A stretch of 64,000 nt of DNA from Pluralibacter sp. UBA7423. Its GTDB lineage: Bacteria; Pseudomonadota; Gammaproteobacteria; Enterobacterales; Enterobacteriaceae. The position numbers and the translations under genes were made by a program. Shown here piece after piece: positions 47,349 to 56,762 of the stretch (positions within the stretch are counted from its first letter, which is position 1; each line of letters starts with the position of its first letter). The stretch covers positions 24,444 to 88,443 of the forward strand of contig DKMD01000034.1 in assembly GCA_002470465.1 (NCBI GenBank). The letters are read 5' to 3'. The notes under the pieces were generated by a model. That model saw nothing but the letters and a program-made list of their open reading frames with translations, was not told the DNA's origin and did not search any database.

Positions 47349-47954
47349 TTAAGCGTTAAGTTTTACGGCCAGTTCCGCAACATGTTTACCCTGATAGCGG
47401 GCAATCGCCAGCTCTTCCTGGCTTGGCTGACGGGAACCGTCGCCGCCTGCGATGGTCGTCGCGCCATAGGGCGTACCGCCGCGCACCTGAGAAACGTCAA
47501 ACAGCTCCTGCGCGCCATAGCCGATGGGCACAATTACCATGCCGTGATGGGCGAGGGTCGTCCAGGTGGAGCTGATGGTGTGTTCCTGGCCGCCGCCGGT
47601 ACCCGTAGAGCTAAAGACGCTACCGAGTTTGCCGTATAAAGCGCCCGAGGCCCACAGGCCGCCGGTTTGATCGAGGAAGGTACGCATTTGTCCGGCCATA
47701 TTGCCAAAGCGGGTTGGCGTACCAAAGATGATGGCATCATAGTCTGACAGCTCCTGCGGCGTGGCCACCGGCGCGGTGTGGGTTTTGCCTCCGGCTTTCG
47801 CGAAGACCTCCGCTGACATGGTTTCCGGCACGCGTTTCACGGTGACCTCTGCGCCATCAACGCCGCTTGCTCCTTCGGCAACGGCCTTCGCCATTGTTTC
47901 AATGTGTCCGTACATGGAATAGTAAAGAACCAAAATTTTAGCCTTTCCACTCAT
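47349..47954 (-). CDS. wrbA: NAD(P)H:quinone oxidoreductase WrbA
   Basis: Flavodoxin-like FMN enzyme that reduces quinones by two electrons, a stress-protection enzyme. 201 residues from [25 protein letters not shown]; the FMN phosphate loop is [12 protein letters not shown] and the flavin contacts include [21 protein letters not shown] and STGTGGGQE. The start is set by GGAGAG eight bases upstream and by similarity; the upstream frame to 48014 is not coding. Confidence 0.97.
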   Translation of the reverse strand: MSGKAKILVLYYSMYGHIETMAKAVAEGASGVDGAEVTVKRVPETMSAEVFAKAGGKTHTAPVATPQELSDYDAIIFGTPTRFGNMAGQMRTFLDQTGGLWASGALYGKLGSVFSSTGTGGGQEHTISSTWTTLAHHGMVIVPIGYGAQELFDVSQVRGGTPYGATTIAGGDGSRQPSQEELAIARYQGKHVAELAVKLNA

Positions 47955-48474
47955 AGCGTTACTCTCCGTTTTTACACTGTGTTTTCTAAAGATACTCCTC
48001 AAAGTGTTGGTCACATCCCTGTTCCGGTCAACTTTCTGGCAGGAAATTGCACTGGCCTGCTGGCTCCGGGAAGCCTTGAGGAAGCGTCGCCAGATGAGGG
48101 TGTATTTAATGGGATAAAGCCATCGCTTATTAAAGGGCTGTGATCTTACGCTTTATGGCGAAGCGCTACGAATTAACTATTAATAATCATGTATTTATAT
48201 ATAAATAACGTAACGATTGTCTTGTCGCACTTTGACACACTTTCGTCTTCGTTTTTTTCGTAAGTCATAAGAAGCGCTTATCAGACACGCAGCGGTAATC
48301 CCATACTTTTGGCCTGGCGCATGTTGCAGAATATTACCAACTGCTGGAGGAATAATTGGCATCCACTAAGCTTAGTTCCACGCGGCAGAAAACAGGGCTT
48401 TGGCCCGGCTCGCGTAGTGGAATCTTCCACATTCACGTAATGCAATATGATGTCTGTACAACCGGAGGTCGGTA
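47955..48474. other. 520-base intergenic region between wrbA and ymdF
   Basis: Divergent gap, unusually long for this compact chromosome. It contains a very AT-rich part (48175-48230, with several ATTAATAATCATG-like words), a near-palindrome ATAAGAAGCGCTTAT at 48268, and a GC-rich stretch (48290-48440) that could encode short peptides on either strand but has no ribosome site or known product. It presumably carries the stress promoters of wrbA and ymdF. Confidence 0.5.
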
Positions 48475-48651
48475 ATGGCAAACCATCGTGGCGGTTCAGG
48501 TAATTTTGCTGAAGACCGCGAAAGAGCATCAGAAGCAGGTCGTAAAGGTGGCCAGCACAGCGGGGGGAACTTTAAAAACGATCCCCAGCGCGCGTCCGAA
48601 GCTGGTAAAAAAGGGGGTAAAAACAGCCACGGCAGCAACCGCAACAGCTAG
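48475..48651 (+). CDS. ymdF: KGG-motif stress protein YmdF
   Basis: 58 residues starting MANHRGGSGNFAEDRERASEA, with two copies of the KGG/con-10 motif: ASEAGRKGGQHSGGNF and ASEAGKKGGKNSHG. Family members (YciG, YmdF, GsiB-like) are hydrophilic, disordered stress proteins induced in stationary phase. CCGGAGG is eight bases before the ATG. The gene is too short for most automatic calls. It lies divergent to wrbA as in E. coli. Confidence 0.92.
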   Translation: MANHRGGSGNFAEDRERASEAGRKGGQHSGGNFKNDPQRASEAGKKGGKNSHGSNRNS

Positions 48652-48698
48652 CGCTCAGATGCCGTAAGAGGGGGTTAACCATGCCTCCTCTCTCCCTG

Positions 48699-48725
48699 CC
48701 GCCGGTGAAGACCGGCGGTTTTTTT
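48699..48725 (+). terminator. ymdF terminator
   Basis: CCGCCGGT (48699-48706), GAAG, ACCGGCGG (48711-48718), then seven T. Confidence 0.92.
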
Positions 48726-48784
48726 ATTGCAGCTGTCTCCGGGAATCTGCACACTGATGGGCTGAATGTCATCCCGGCGGTACT

Positions 48785-49711
48785 ATGTCCTTTCTTTCAC
48801 GCTATCAATTCTCGGTAAAGCCTCAGGAGGCGCTCCTGATTGTCATCACCATGTTCTGGGGTGGCACTTTCCTTGCGGTGCAGTACGCGGTTACCCTGAG
48901 CGATCCGTTTTTCTTTGTCGGTCTGCGATTTGCTACGGCGGCGATAGCGGTTGGCCTGCTCTCATTGCGTTCACTGCGTGGAATGACGTGGCTTGAGCTA
49001 AAAGCGGGCGTGGCGATTGGTGTTGCGATCGCGTTCGGCTACAGCCTGCAAACCTGGGGACTACAGTCCATCTCCAGCAGTAAATCGGCGTTTATCACCG
49101 CGATGTATGTGCCGCTGGTGCCGCTGCTGCAATGGCTTTGTCTCGGGAGAATGCCTGGGCTGATGTCCTGCGTCGGGATTGCGCTGGCCTTCGTTGGCCT
49201 GATCTTACTCGCCGGACCGGAAGGCAATCTGCTGGCGCTGGGGGCAGGGGAGCTCATTACGCTTGCGGGCGCGCTTGCCATTGCCGCGGAAATTATTCTG
49301 ATTAGCGCCTGGGCCGGAAAAGTCGACGTAAAGCGCGTGACGGTCGTGCAGTTGGCTACGGCGTCGCTGGTTGCCTTCAGTATGATGATACCGGCGGGCG
49401 AATCGGTGCCGTCCTTCTCGCCGGGCCTGCTGGTGGTGGCGCTGGGGCTGGGTATTTTCAGTGCGATTATTCAGGTGGTGATGAACTGGGCACAGCGCAG
49501 CGTCTCGCCGACCCGCGCAACGGTTATCTATACGGGGGAGCCTGTCTGGGCGGGCATTTTTGGCCGTATGGCGGGAGAGCGTTTGCCGATGCTGGCGCTG
49601 CTCGGCGCTGCGTTTATCGTCGCAGGCGTGCTGGTCAGCGAGCTGAAATTCAAAAAGAAAAAAGCCGCTTTGCCGGAAGGGAATGACAACGCCTGTGCGG
49701 AACAGGAATAA
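48785..49711 (+). CDS. DMT-family (EamA) transporter
   Basis: Inner-membrane transporter of the drug/metabolite superfamily, 308 residues with ten hydrophobic segments in two EamA halves (WGGTFLAVQYAVTLSDPFFFVGLRFATAAIAV in the first, IYTGEPVWAGIFGRMAGERL in the second). Substrate unknown; relatives export amino acids or nucleosides. rutR starts nine bases downstream, so the two are probably one operon. The place is that of the rut operon in E. coli. The C terminus is a soluble charged tail (KFKKKKAALPEGNDN). Confidence 0.88.
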   Translation: MSFLSRYQFSVKPQEALLIVITMFWGGTFLAVQYAVTLSDPFFFVGLRFATAAIAVGLLSLRSLRGMTWLELKAGVAIGVAIAFGYSLQTWGLQSISSSKSAFITAMYVPLVPLLQWLCLGRMPGLMSCVGIALAFVGLILLAGPEGNLLALGAGELITLAGALAIAAEIILISAWAGKVDVKRVTVVQLATASLVAFSMMIPAGESVPSFSPGLLVVALGLGIFSAIIQVVMNWAQRSVSPTRATVIYTGEPVWAGIFGRMAGERLPMLALLGAAFIVAGVLVSELKFKKKKAALPEGNDNACAEQE

Positions 49712-49720
49712 GGAGAGCGA

Positions 49721-50359
49721 ATGACGCAGGCAGCCTGCAAAAAAACCGGGAAGCGCAGCCAGGCGGTTAATGCCAAAAAAGAGGCAATTCTGAGCGCGGC
49801 CCTGACCACTTTCTCGCAGTTTGGCATTCACGGCACCCGTCTTGAACAGGTGGCGGAACAGGCCGGGGTGTCGAAAACCAATCTGCTGTATTACTACCCG
49901 TCAAAAGAAGCGCTGTACGTGGCGGTGATGCGCAACATCCTCGACATCTGGCTCGCGCCGCTGCGCGCGTTTCGTGAAGAGTTTGCTCCGCTGGAGGCGA
50001 TTGGCGAATATATTCGGCTCAAGCTGGAGGTGTCGCGCGATCATCCGGAGGCCTCGCGGTTGTTCTGCCTGGAAATGCTGCAGGGTGCGCCGTTGTTGAT
50101 GGCGGAGCTGACGGGGGATTTGAAATCGCTGGTGGATGATAAATCCGCGATTATTTCCGGCTGGGTAAAGGAAGGCAAGCTGGCGGCAATTGACCCTAAC
50201 CATCTGATCTTTATGATTTGGGCCGCCACGCAGCACTACGCGGATTTTTCCACGCAGGTGGAGGCGGTCACCGGTAAAACCTTACAGGATGAAGCGTTCT
50301 TTCAGCAGACGGTGGAAAGCGTACAGCGTATGATTATCGAGGGGATCCGCCTGCGTTAA
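49721..50359 (+). CDS. rutR: pyrimidine-sensing TetR-type regulator RutR
   Basis: TetR-family repressor that senses uracil and thymine and, in E. coli, controls rutABCDEFG, carAB and other purine/pyrimidine genes. 212 residues, colinear with E. coli RutR: HTH in LTTFSQFGIHGTRLEQVAEQAGVSKTNLLYYYPSKEALY, then the ligand domain with WAATQHYADFSTQVEAVTG. No rut genes are present here, and the gene is not divergent from a pyrimidine operon but placed behind a DMT transporter. Its stop overlaps the convergent LprI-like stop. Confidence 0.95.
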   Translation: MTQAACKKTGKRSQAVNAKKEAILSAALTTFSQFGIHGTRLEQVAEQAGVSKTNLLYYYPSKEALYVAVMRNILDIWLAPLRAFREEFAPLEAIGEYIRLKLEVSRDHPEASRLFCLEMLQGAPLLMAELTGDLKSLVDDKSAIISGWVKEGKLAAIDPNHLIFMIWAATQHYADFSTQVEAVTGKTLQDEAFFQQTVESVQRMIIEGIRLR

Positions 50360-50748
50360 GGCTTCGGCGGCAGCGGGCAGCTTAAATCACCTTCCTCGCA
50401 GTTCAGCAGCGACTCCAGCCACGCGGTGCGCTCGACGGTTTTGTCGGTCAGGCACTGGGCGTGGATCATCGGCTGGATGCTGCCGCCTTCGGTGCCAGAG
50501 CTTATCAGCGCGCAGTCAGCGTCGCGCAGGGCAATCCATTTCTGCTGTGCGGTTTTCAGCAGCGCCTTAGTGGCTTGCGGCGCGCGCTTCATCGCGGTGC
50601 CGTAAGCGTTATTCAGCCTGCCGTCCGCCGCTTTCAGCTGGTTTGCGGCGCAGGTGTTCATGTCAATCTGATTGCCGGCGTTGCCGCAGTCATCCGCGAG
50701 AGCAGCGGTGCTGAACAGCAGTGCTGTCGCGATAATGATCGGTTTCAT
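50356..50748 (-). CDS. LprI-family lysozyme-inhibitor-like periplasmic protein
   Basis: 130 residues from the ATG at 50748 (GGAGAG upstream; the longer frame would start at TTG). Signal peptide MKPIIIATALLFSTAALA-DDCG. The mature part has four to six cysteines and the DUF1311/LprI pattern: CAANQLKAADGRLNNAYGTAMKR and QQKWIALRDADC. LprI in Mycobacterium inhibits lysozyme; the role here is inferred only from that family. The gene lies between rutR and putA. Confidence 0.85.
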   Translation of the reverse strand: MKPIIIATALLFSTAALADDCGNAGNQIDMNTCAANQLKAADGRLNNAYGTAMKRAPQATKALLKTAQQKWIALRDADCALISSGTEGGSIQPMIHAQCLTDKTVERTAWLESLLNCEEGDLSCPLPPKP

Positions 50749-50760
50749 TATTCTCTCCAA

Positions 50761-50788
50761 AGAAAAAAGGCCCCGTTTCCGGAGCCTT
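50761..50788 (-). terminator. putA terminator
   Basis: On the minus strand AAGGCTCCG, GAAA, CGGGGCCTT (one T-G pair) then TTTTTTCT. It lies just after the putA stop, in front of the LprI-like gene. Confidence 0.85.
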
Positions 50789-50802
50789 AATTAATCACAG
50801 CT

Positions 50803-53800
50803 TTAGCCGATTGTCATCAGGCTGGCATTGCCGCCTGCGGCTGCGGTATTTACGCTGAGCGAGCGCTCGACGTAAAGACGTTCCAGCAGCAGATTGGTTT
50901 CGCCGCGGGCAAAGCCCTGCACCGAAATAATCGCGCCGTCGCGGGCCGCGACCTGCTGACACAACTCACGCAGCTGGTCAGAATCACCGTGGTAGATGAC
51001 CGCGTCGAAATGCTCTGCGGTAATCTGCTCGCGTTTAGCGAAGTGAATACGCTCGTTGACCGCTTTTGGAAGCTGTTTGGCAAGCGAGCGGTGCAGACTT
51101 TCGTCCGGCCAAAGCACTTCACAGCCCACTGCGGTGACGGCGGCCAGCTGAATCAGCGCATCGTCTTCGTTATCCGCAAGACACAGTACGCGTTCACGCG
51201 GCATCAGCGTCCAGGTGTTGCGCTCGCCGGTTGGGCCTGGCAACAGACGCTGCGTTCCGGCCTGCGCCAGTTCCGCATAGCGTGTACAAAGGGTTTGCAG
51301 TGCCGGGCGATTGTTCGCCCATTCGCGCAGCGCCGTCAGCGGTTGTTCAAGCAGCATTTTCAGCTGCGCGTCGACCGGACGTTCGGCATCCTGACGGTTG
51401 AGCGTAGTGAGCAGCGCGTCGTCCGGGCGGCTGGCGAGCAGGCGATAAAGATACATTGGACCACCCGCTTTCGGGCCGGTGCCCGACAGGCCTTCACCGC
51501 CGAACGGCTGCACGCCAACCACTGCACCCACCATATTACGGTTGACGTACAGGTTGCCGACGTTGGCGCTGCCGGTGACCTGGGCGATGGTTTCATCGAT
51601 ACGGGTATGCACGCCAAGGGTTAAGCCGTAGCCAGAGGCGTTAATCTGCTCTACCAGCGCGTCCAGCTCGTTGCGGCTGTAGCGCACCACGTGCAGAACC
51701 GGGCCGAAGACCTCCTTTTGCAGCTCGTCAAAGCTCTCCAGCTCGATGAGCGTTGGCGGCACGAAGGTGCCGGTGGCCCATTCGCGGCGGTCGTCGCCGT
51801 TTTCCCGTGCGGCCTGGAACACCGGGCGGCCTTTACTGCGCAGCGCCTGAATATGACGCTCAATGTTACCTTTGGCTTCGGCATCAATCACCGGGCCGAT
51901 GTCCGTGGTCATGCGTCCTGGATTGCCCATGCGACACTCTGCCATCGCGCCTTTCAGCATCGTCAGCGTGTGATCGGCAATGTCATCCTGCAGACAAAGC
52001 ACGCGCAGGGCGGAGCAGCGCTGACCTGCGCTGTCGAACGCCGAAGCCAGCACGTCGACCACCACCTGTTCGGTCAGCGCAGAGGAATCGACAATCATCG
52101 CGTTCATGCCACCGGTTTCGGCGATAAGCGGCGTCGGGCGACCCTGTGGATCGAGGCGGCTGGCGATATTGCGCTGCAACAGCGTGGCGACTTCGGTGGA
52201 ACCAGTGAACATGACGCCGCGCACGCGGTTATCGGACGTCAGCTGTGCGCCAACGGTTTCCCCGCGGCCTGGCAGCAGCTGAACCACGCCCGGCGGCACG
52301 CCTGCTTCCAGCAGAATGTTGATGCCCTGAGCGGCAATCAGCGGCGTTTGCTCCGCAGGTTTTGCCAGCACGCTGTTGCCGGCGGCAAGGGCTGCCGCAA
52401 TCTGCCCGGTGAAGATCGCCAGCGGGAAGTTCCACGGACTGATACAGACAACCGGTCCGAGCGGGCGGTGCGTTTCATTGGCGAAATCATCGCGAACCTG
52501 TCCTGCATAGTAATGCAGGAAGTCGACCGCCTCGCGGACTTCGGCGATGGCATTGGAGAAGGTTTTTCCGGCCTCACGCACCAGAATGCCCATCAGCTGC
52601 TGCATCTGGCCTTCCATCAGCACGGCAGCGCGTTCGAGGATAGCGGCACGCTCCTGCGGCGGCGTGGCGAACCAGATTGGCGCGTTGTTGACCGCGCTGG
52701 TCAGCGCCTGTTCCACTTCCTGTTCGGTGGTTTCACGGGCATAGCCTACGATGTCTTTCGGCTCTGCCGGGTTCACCACCGGCTGCATATCGCCCTCTTC
52801 GGTCGGCTGTTCCAGCATCGGTTTGGCGTGCCACTTCTGCAACGCGCTGTTGAGCAGGGAAGAGGAGAGGGAGGCGAGACGGTGTTCATTCGCCAGATCG
52901 AGCCCGGCAGAGTTATCGCGACCTTCGCCATACAGCGCGCGAGGCAGCGGGATCTTCGGATGCGGCAGGCCGATGTTGCCTTCCTGCTGCGCCAGCGCTT
53001 CCACCGCGCTGACCGGGTCGGCGACCAGCTCGTCGAGTGGCAGGCTGGTATCGGCAATGCGGTTGACGAAAGAGGTGTTAGCGCCGTTTTCCAGCAGACG
53101 ACGCACCAGATACGCCAGCAGCGTTTCGTGGGTGCCCACCGGAGCATAAATGCGGCATGGTCGGTTCAGCTTGCCGTCGGCAACTTTGCCCACGACCTGC
53201 TCGTACAGCGGTTCCCCCATGCCATGCAGGCACTGGAATTCATACTGTCCCGGATAATAGTTCTGGCCCGCCAACTGGTAAATCGCCGCCAGCGTATGGG
53301 CATTGTGGGTGGCGAACTGTGGATAAATCAGGTTCGGCACCGCCAGCAGTTTTTTGGCGCAGGCGAGATAGGAGACATCGGTGTACACCTTGCGGGTATA
53401 AACGGGGTAGCCCTCAAGGCCGTCCATCTGCGCACGCTTGATTTCACTGTCCCAGTACGCGCCCTTCACCAGGCGGATCATCAGGCGACGACGGCTACGG
53501 GTGGCAAGGTCAGTCAGGTAGTCAATCACGAACGGGCAGCGTTTCTGATAGGCCTGAATGACGAAACCGATACCGTTCCAGCCCGCCAGATCCGGCTCGA
53601 AGCAGAGTTTTTCCAGCAGGTCGAGGGAGATCTCCAGGCGGTCGGCCTCTTCGGCGTCGATGTTGATGCCGATGTCATACTGGCGTGCCAGCAGGGTCAG
53701 GGATTTTAGTCGCGGGTAAAGCTCTTCCATTACACGGTCGTACTGCGCGCGACTGTAGCGCGGATGCAGGGCAGAGAGCTTAATGGAAATGCCCGGGCCT

Positions 53801-54765
53801 TCATAAATGCCGCGGCCGTTTGAGGCTTTGCCAATTGAGTGAATGGCCTGCTGGTAGGAAACCATATACGCTTGCGCATCGGCGGCGGTCAGGGCGGCTT
53901 CACCCAGCATGTCGTAAGAGTAGCGGAAGCCTTTTTCTTCGAGCTTGCGGGCGTTAGCCAGCGCCTCTGAGATGGTTTCTCCGGTGACAAATTGCTCGCC
54001 CATCAGGCGCATCGCCATGTCCACGCCTTTGCGGATCAGCGGCTCACCGCTCTTGCCGATAATGCGGTTCAGGGAGCGGGAGAGGCTGGCCTCGTTGTGC
54101 GTTGATACCAGTTTACCGGTGAACAGCAGCCCCCAGGTGGCGGCGTTGACGAACAGCGACGGGCTGCGGCCAATGTGCGACTGCCAGTTACCGTTGCTGA
54201 TTTTGTCGCGGATCAGCGCATCGCGGGTGGCTTTATCCGGAATACGCAGTAATGCTTCCGCCAGGCACATCAGCGCCACGCCTTCCTGAGAAGAGAGGGA
54301 GAACTCCTGCAGCAGGCTCTGCACCATTCCTGCACGACCGCTCGCATTCTTCTGGTTACGCAGCTTTTCCGCCAGCTGATAAGCAAGCTTATGTGCCTGC
54401 TGGGCAATTTCCTGCGGCAGACGGGCCTGCTCCAGCAGCATTGGCACAGCGTCAGTCTCAGGACGACGCCATGCGGCGGTGATAGCTGAGCGCGACACCG
54501 ATTGCGGCAGAATTTGCTCGGCAAACTCAAGGAATGGCTGGTGCGCTTCGTCGGCCTGAATTACGCCTTCCTCGCTTTCGTTGGCGGCCCCGGAGAGGAG
54601 CGCCGGCAGCTCCGGCAATGTTTCGTCGTTCTCCAGCTTTTCCAGATAGTTAAAGATAGCCTGCTTGATCAGCCAGTGTGGGGTGCGGTCAATGCGGGTT
54701 GCGGCGCTTCTAATTCTTTCGCGAGTGGCATCGTCAAGTTTGACGCCCATGGTAGTGCTGCCCAT
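50803..54765 (-). CDS. putA: trifunctional proline utilisation protein PutA
   Basis: 1320-residue flavoprotein that oxidises proline to glutamate in two steps at the membrane and, when proline is scarce, represses put genes. An N-terminal ribbon-helix-helix (residues 1-47, GVKLDDATRERIRSAATRIDRTPHWLIKQAIF) binds the operators. Proline dehydrogenase (about 260-570, with the FAD-binding barrel, e.g. LVKGAYWDSEIK) is followed by P5C dehydrogenase (about 640-1120) with catalytic Cys917 (SAGQRCSALR). The last part is a C-terminal accessory domain. Length equals E. coli PutA. Divergent from putP. Confidence 0.98.
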   Translation of the reverse strand: MGSTTMGVKLDDATRERIRSAATRIDRTPHWLIKQAIFNYLEKLENDETLPELPALLSGAANESEEGVIQADEAHQPFLEFAEQILPQSVSRSAITAAWRRPETDAVPMLLEQARLPQEIAQQAHKLAYQLAEKLRNQKNASGRAGMVQSLLQEFSLSSQEGVALMCLAEALLRIPDKATRDALIRDKISNGNWQSHIGRSPSLFVNAATWGLLFTGKLVSTHNEASLSRSLNRIIGKSGEPLIRKGVDMAMRLMGEQFVTGETISEALANARKLEEKGFRYSYDMLGEAALTAADAQAYMVSYQQAIHSIGKASNGRGIYEGPGISIKLSALHPRYSRAQYDRVMEELYPRLKSLTLLARQYDIGINIDAEEADRLEISLDLLEKLCFEPDLAGWNGIGFVIQAYQKRCPFVIDYLTDLATRSRRRLMIRLVKGAYWDSEIKRAQMDGLEGYPVYTRKVYTDVSYLACAKKLLAVPNLIYPQFATHNAHTLAAIYQLAGQNYYPGQYEFQCLHGMGEPLYEQVVGKVADGKLNRPCRIYAPVGTHETLLAYLVRRLLENGANTSFVNRIADTSLPLDELVADPVSAVEALAQQEGNIGLPHPKIPLPRALYGEGRDNSAGLDLANEHRLASLSSSLLNSALQKWHAKPMLEQPTEEGDMQPVVNPAEPKDIVGYARETTEQEVEQALTSAVNNAPIWFATPPQERAAILERAAVLMEGQMQQLMGILVREAGKTFSNAIAEVREAVDFLHYYAGQVRDDFANETHRPLGPVVCISPWNFPLAIFTGQIAAALAAGNSVLAKPAEQTPLIAAQGINILLEAGVPPGVVQLLPGRGETVGAQLTSDNRVRGVMFTGSTEVATLLQRNIASRLDPQGRPTPLIAETGGMNAMIVDSSALTEQVVVDVLASAFDSAGQRCSALRVLCLQDDIADHTLTMLKGAMAECRMGNPGRMTTDIGPVIDAEAKGNIERHIQALRSKGRPVFQAARENGDDRREWATGTFVPPTLIELESFDELQKEVFGPVLHVVRYSRNELDALVEQINASGYGLTLGVHTRIDETIAQVTGSANVGNLYVNRNMVGAVVGVQPFGGEGLSGTGPKAGGPMYLYRLLASRPDDALLTTLNRQDAERPVDAQLKMLLEQPLTALREWANNRPALQTLCTRYAELAQAGTQRLLPGPTGERNTWTLMPRERVLCLADNEDDALIQLAAVTAVGCEVLWPDESLHRSLAKQLPKAVNERIHFAKREQITAEHFDAVIYHGDSDQLRELCQQVAARDGAIISVQGFARGETNLLLERLYVERSLSVNTAAAGGNASLMTIG

Positions 54766-54802
54766 GCCAGAAACTCCTGTTGTTCTGTTACTGCTGCTTT
54801 AG

Positions 54803-55000
54803 TTGCACAGAAATATCTACCATGTTGCAACTTTGTGCAACCGTGTTAAGTGTGACCTCGCCAGCAATCAGGAAAAGCAATGGATTGTTAAAAGCGTTTA
54901 ACAATAAAAAGCACGCTAAGAATAATGATTAGGACCAGGTTTTATGCGGGAGTTAACATTTTCAAAAGGTGCAACCGATAAAAATGTGAGCAAGTGCAAC
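54803..55000. promoter_or_regulatory. five PutA operators in the putA-putP gap
   Basis: The PutA core GTTGCA (or TGCAAC) occurs five times: 54803-54808, 54825-54830, 54837-54842, 54970-54975 and 54995-55000. Three sit by putA and two towards putP. In E. coli the put control region likewise has five such operators. The 400-base gap is AT-rich and also must hold both promoters and a CRP site, which I could not place. Confidence 0.85.
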
Positions 55001-55165
55001 CTATAGAAAAATGGTCTGATTGCCGGGGTGTAATATCTGTAAATGCAGTGTTAAATCGTTTGTGAATAAATTCCGCTTACGGCAGGATACGCTCCTTCCG
55101 TAATAAATAACCTGATTCTTCGTTCCGGACTCAGGGATAAAAAAGCGTTTTCTGGAGAATGATTT

Positions 55166-56671
55166 ATGGCTAGTACACCGATGGTGGTGACGTTTCTTAT
55201 TTATATTTTGGGGATGATCCTGATTGGCTTTATTGCCTGGCGCTCCACCAAAAATTTTGACGACTATATTCTGGGCGGCCGTAGCCTCGGGCCATTTGTG
55301 ACCGCGCTTTCTGCAGGCGCATCCGATATGAGCGGCTGGCTGCTGATGGGCCTGCCGGGCGCCATTTTCATCTCGGGTATTTCCGAGAGCTGGATTGCTA
55401 TTGGCCTGTGCGTGGGGGCATGGATTAACTGGAAACTGGTGGCCGGGCGCCTGCGCGTGCATACCGAAGCTAACAATAACGCCTTGACCCTGCCTGACTA
55501 TTTCACCGGACGTTTCGAAGATAATAGCCGTGTGCTGCGCATTATCTCCGCGCTGGTTATCCTGCTCTTCTTCACCATCTATTGTGCATCCGGCATTGTG
55601 GCGGGGGCGCGTCTGTTTGAAAGCACCTTCGGCATGAGCTACGAAACGGCGCTGTGGGCCGGGGCAGCGGCGACTATTCTTTACACCTTCATAGGCGGCT
55701 TCCTGGCCGTGAGCTGGACGGATACCGTGCAGGCAAGCCTGATGATTTTCGCCCTGATCCTGACTCCGGTGATTGTCATCCTGACAGTCGGCGGCTTTGG
55801 CGATTCGCTGGAAGTCATCAAGCAGAAGAGCATTGAGAACGTCGATATGCTCAAGGGCCTGAACTTTGTGGCGATTATTTCGCTGATGGGCTGGGGCCTG
55901 GGCTACTTCGGTCAGCCGCATATTCTGGCGCGCTTCATGGCGGCGGATTCCCATCACAGCATCGTGCATGCCCGTCGTATCAGCATGACCTGGATGATCC
56001 TGTGCCTGGCGGGCGCGGTGGCCGTCGGCTTCTTCGGCATTGCATTCTTCAACACTAACCCACAGCTGGCGAACGCGGTGAACCAGAACAGCGAGCGCGT
56101 GTTTATTGAACTGGCGCAGATTCTGTTCAACCCGTGGATTGCCGGGATCCTGCTGTCGGCCATTCTGGCGGCGGTGATGTCCACCCTGAGCTGCCAGCTG
56201 CTGGTGTGCTCCAGTGCGATTACCGAAGACCTGTACAAGGCCTTCCTGCGTAAAGGCGCGAGCCAGAAAGAGCTGGTGTGGGTTGGGCGCCTGATGGTGC
56301 TGGTGGTGGCGCTGGTAGCGATTGCGCTGGCCGCTAACCCGGAAAACCGCGTGCTTGGTCTTGTGAGCTACGCATGGGCGGGCTTCGGTGCCGCGTTTGG
56401 GCCGGTGGTGCTGTTCTCCGTAATGTGGTCACGCATGACCCGCAACGGTGCGCTGGCAGGGATGATTATCGGGGCCATCACCGTCATCGTCTGGAAACAG
56501 TTCGGCTGGCTCGGCCTGTACGAAATTATTCCGGGCTTTATTTTCGGCAGCATCGGTATTGTGCTGTTCAGCCTGCTGGACAAAGCGCCGTCGGCATCAA
56601 TGCTGAAGCGCTTTGCCGACGCGGATGCGCACTATCACTCTGCGCCACCGACAAAGCTGCAACCTGAGTAA
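55166..56671 (+). CDS. putP: sodium/proline symporter
   Basis: Sodium:solute symporter (SSF family), 501 residues with about 13 membrane helices. It imports proline with sodium. The Na+ and proline-binding region of the family is present (e.g. GASDMSGWLLMGLPG in helix 2 and AVMSTLSCQLLVCSSAITEDLYK in helix 9 and after). TGGAGA precedes the ATG. Expression is controlled by PutA via the shared operator region, and a terminator follows. Confidence 0.98.
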   Translation: MASTPMVVTFLIYILGMILIGFIAWRSTKNFDDYILGGRSLGPFVTALSAGASDMSGWLLMGLPGAIFISGISESWIAIGLCVGAWINWKLVAGRLRVHTEANNNALTLPDYFTGRFEDNSRVLRIISALVILLFFTIYCASGIVAGARLFESTFGMSYETALWAGAAATILYTFIGGFLAVSWTDTVQASLMIFALILTPVIVILTVGGFGDSLEVIKQKSIENVDMLKGLNFVAIISLMGWGLGYFGQPHILARFMAADSHHSIVHARRISMTWMILCLAGAVAVGFFGIAFFNTNPQLANAVNQNSERVFIELAQILFNPWIAGILLSAILAAVMSTLSCQLLVCSSAITEDLYKAFLRKGASQKELVWVGRLMVLVVALVAIALAANPENRVLGLVSYAWAGFGAAFGPVVLFSVMWSRMTRNGALAGMIIGAITVIVWKQFGWLGLYEIIPGFIFGSIGIVLFSLLDKAPSASMLKRFADADAHYHSAPPTKLQPE

Positions 56672-56675
56672 ACTG

Positions 56676-56700
56676 AAGCCCGCGAAAGCGGGCTTTTTTC
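56676..56700 (+). terminator. putP terminator
   Basis: AAGCCCGC (56676-56683), GAAA, GCGGGCTT (56688-56695), then TTTTC. Confidence 0.9.
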
Positions 56701-56762
56701 TTGCTAATTACCTGAAAATACGCTGATATCTTCCGGCATAAAAACAATGAGGATAGCAGACA

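Noticed and set aside
51691..53709. A 672-codon plus-strand frame inside putA
   Set aside because: Shadow frame, rich in Arg/His/Gln as expected from the complement of putA; putA is intact along its full length.
55001..55969. A 322-codon minus-strand frame across the start of putP
   Set aside because: Covers the put promoter region and the antisense of putP; composition is not protein-like.
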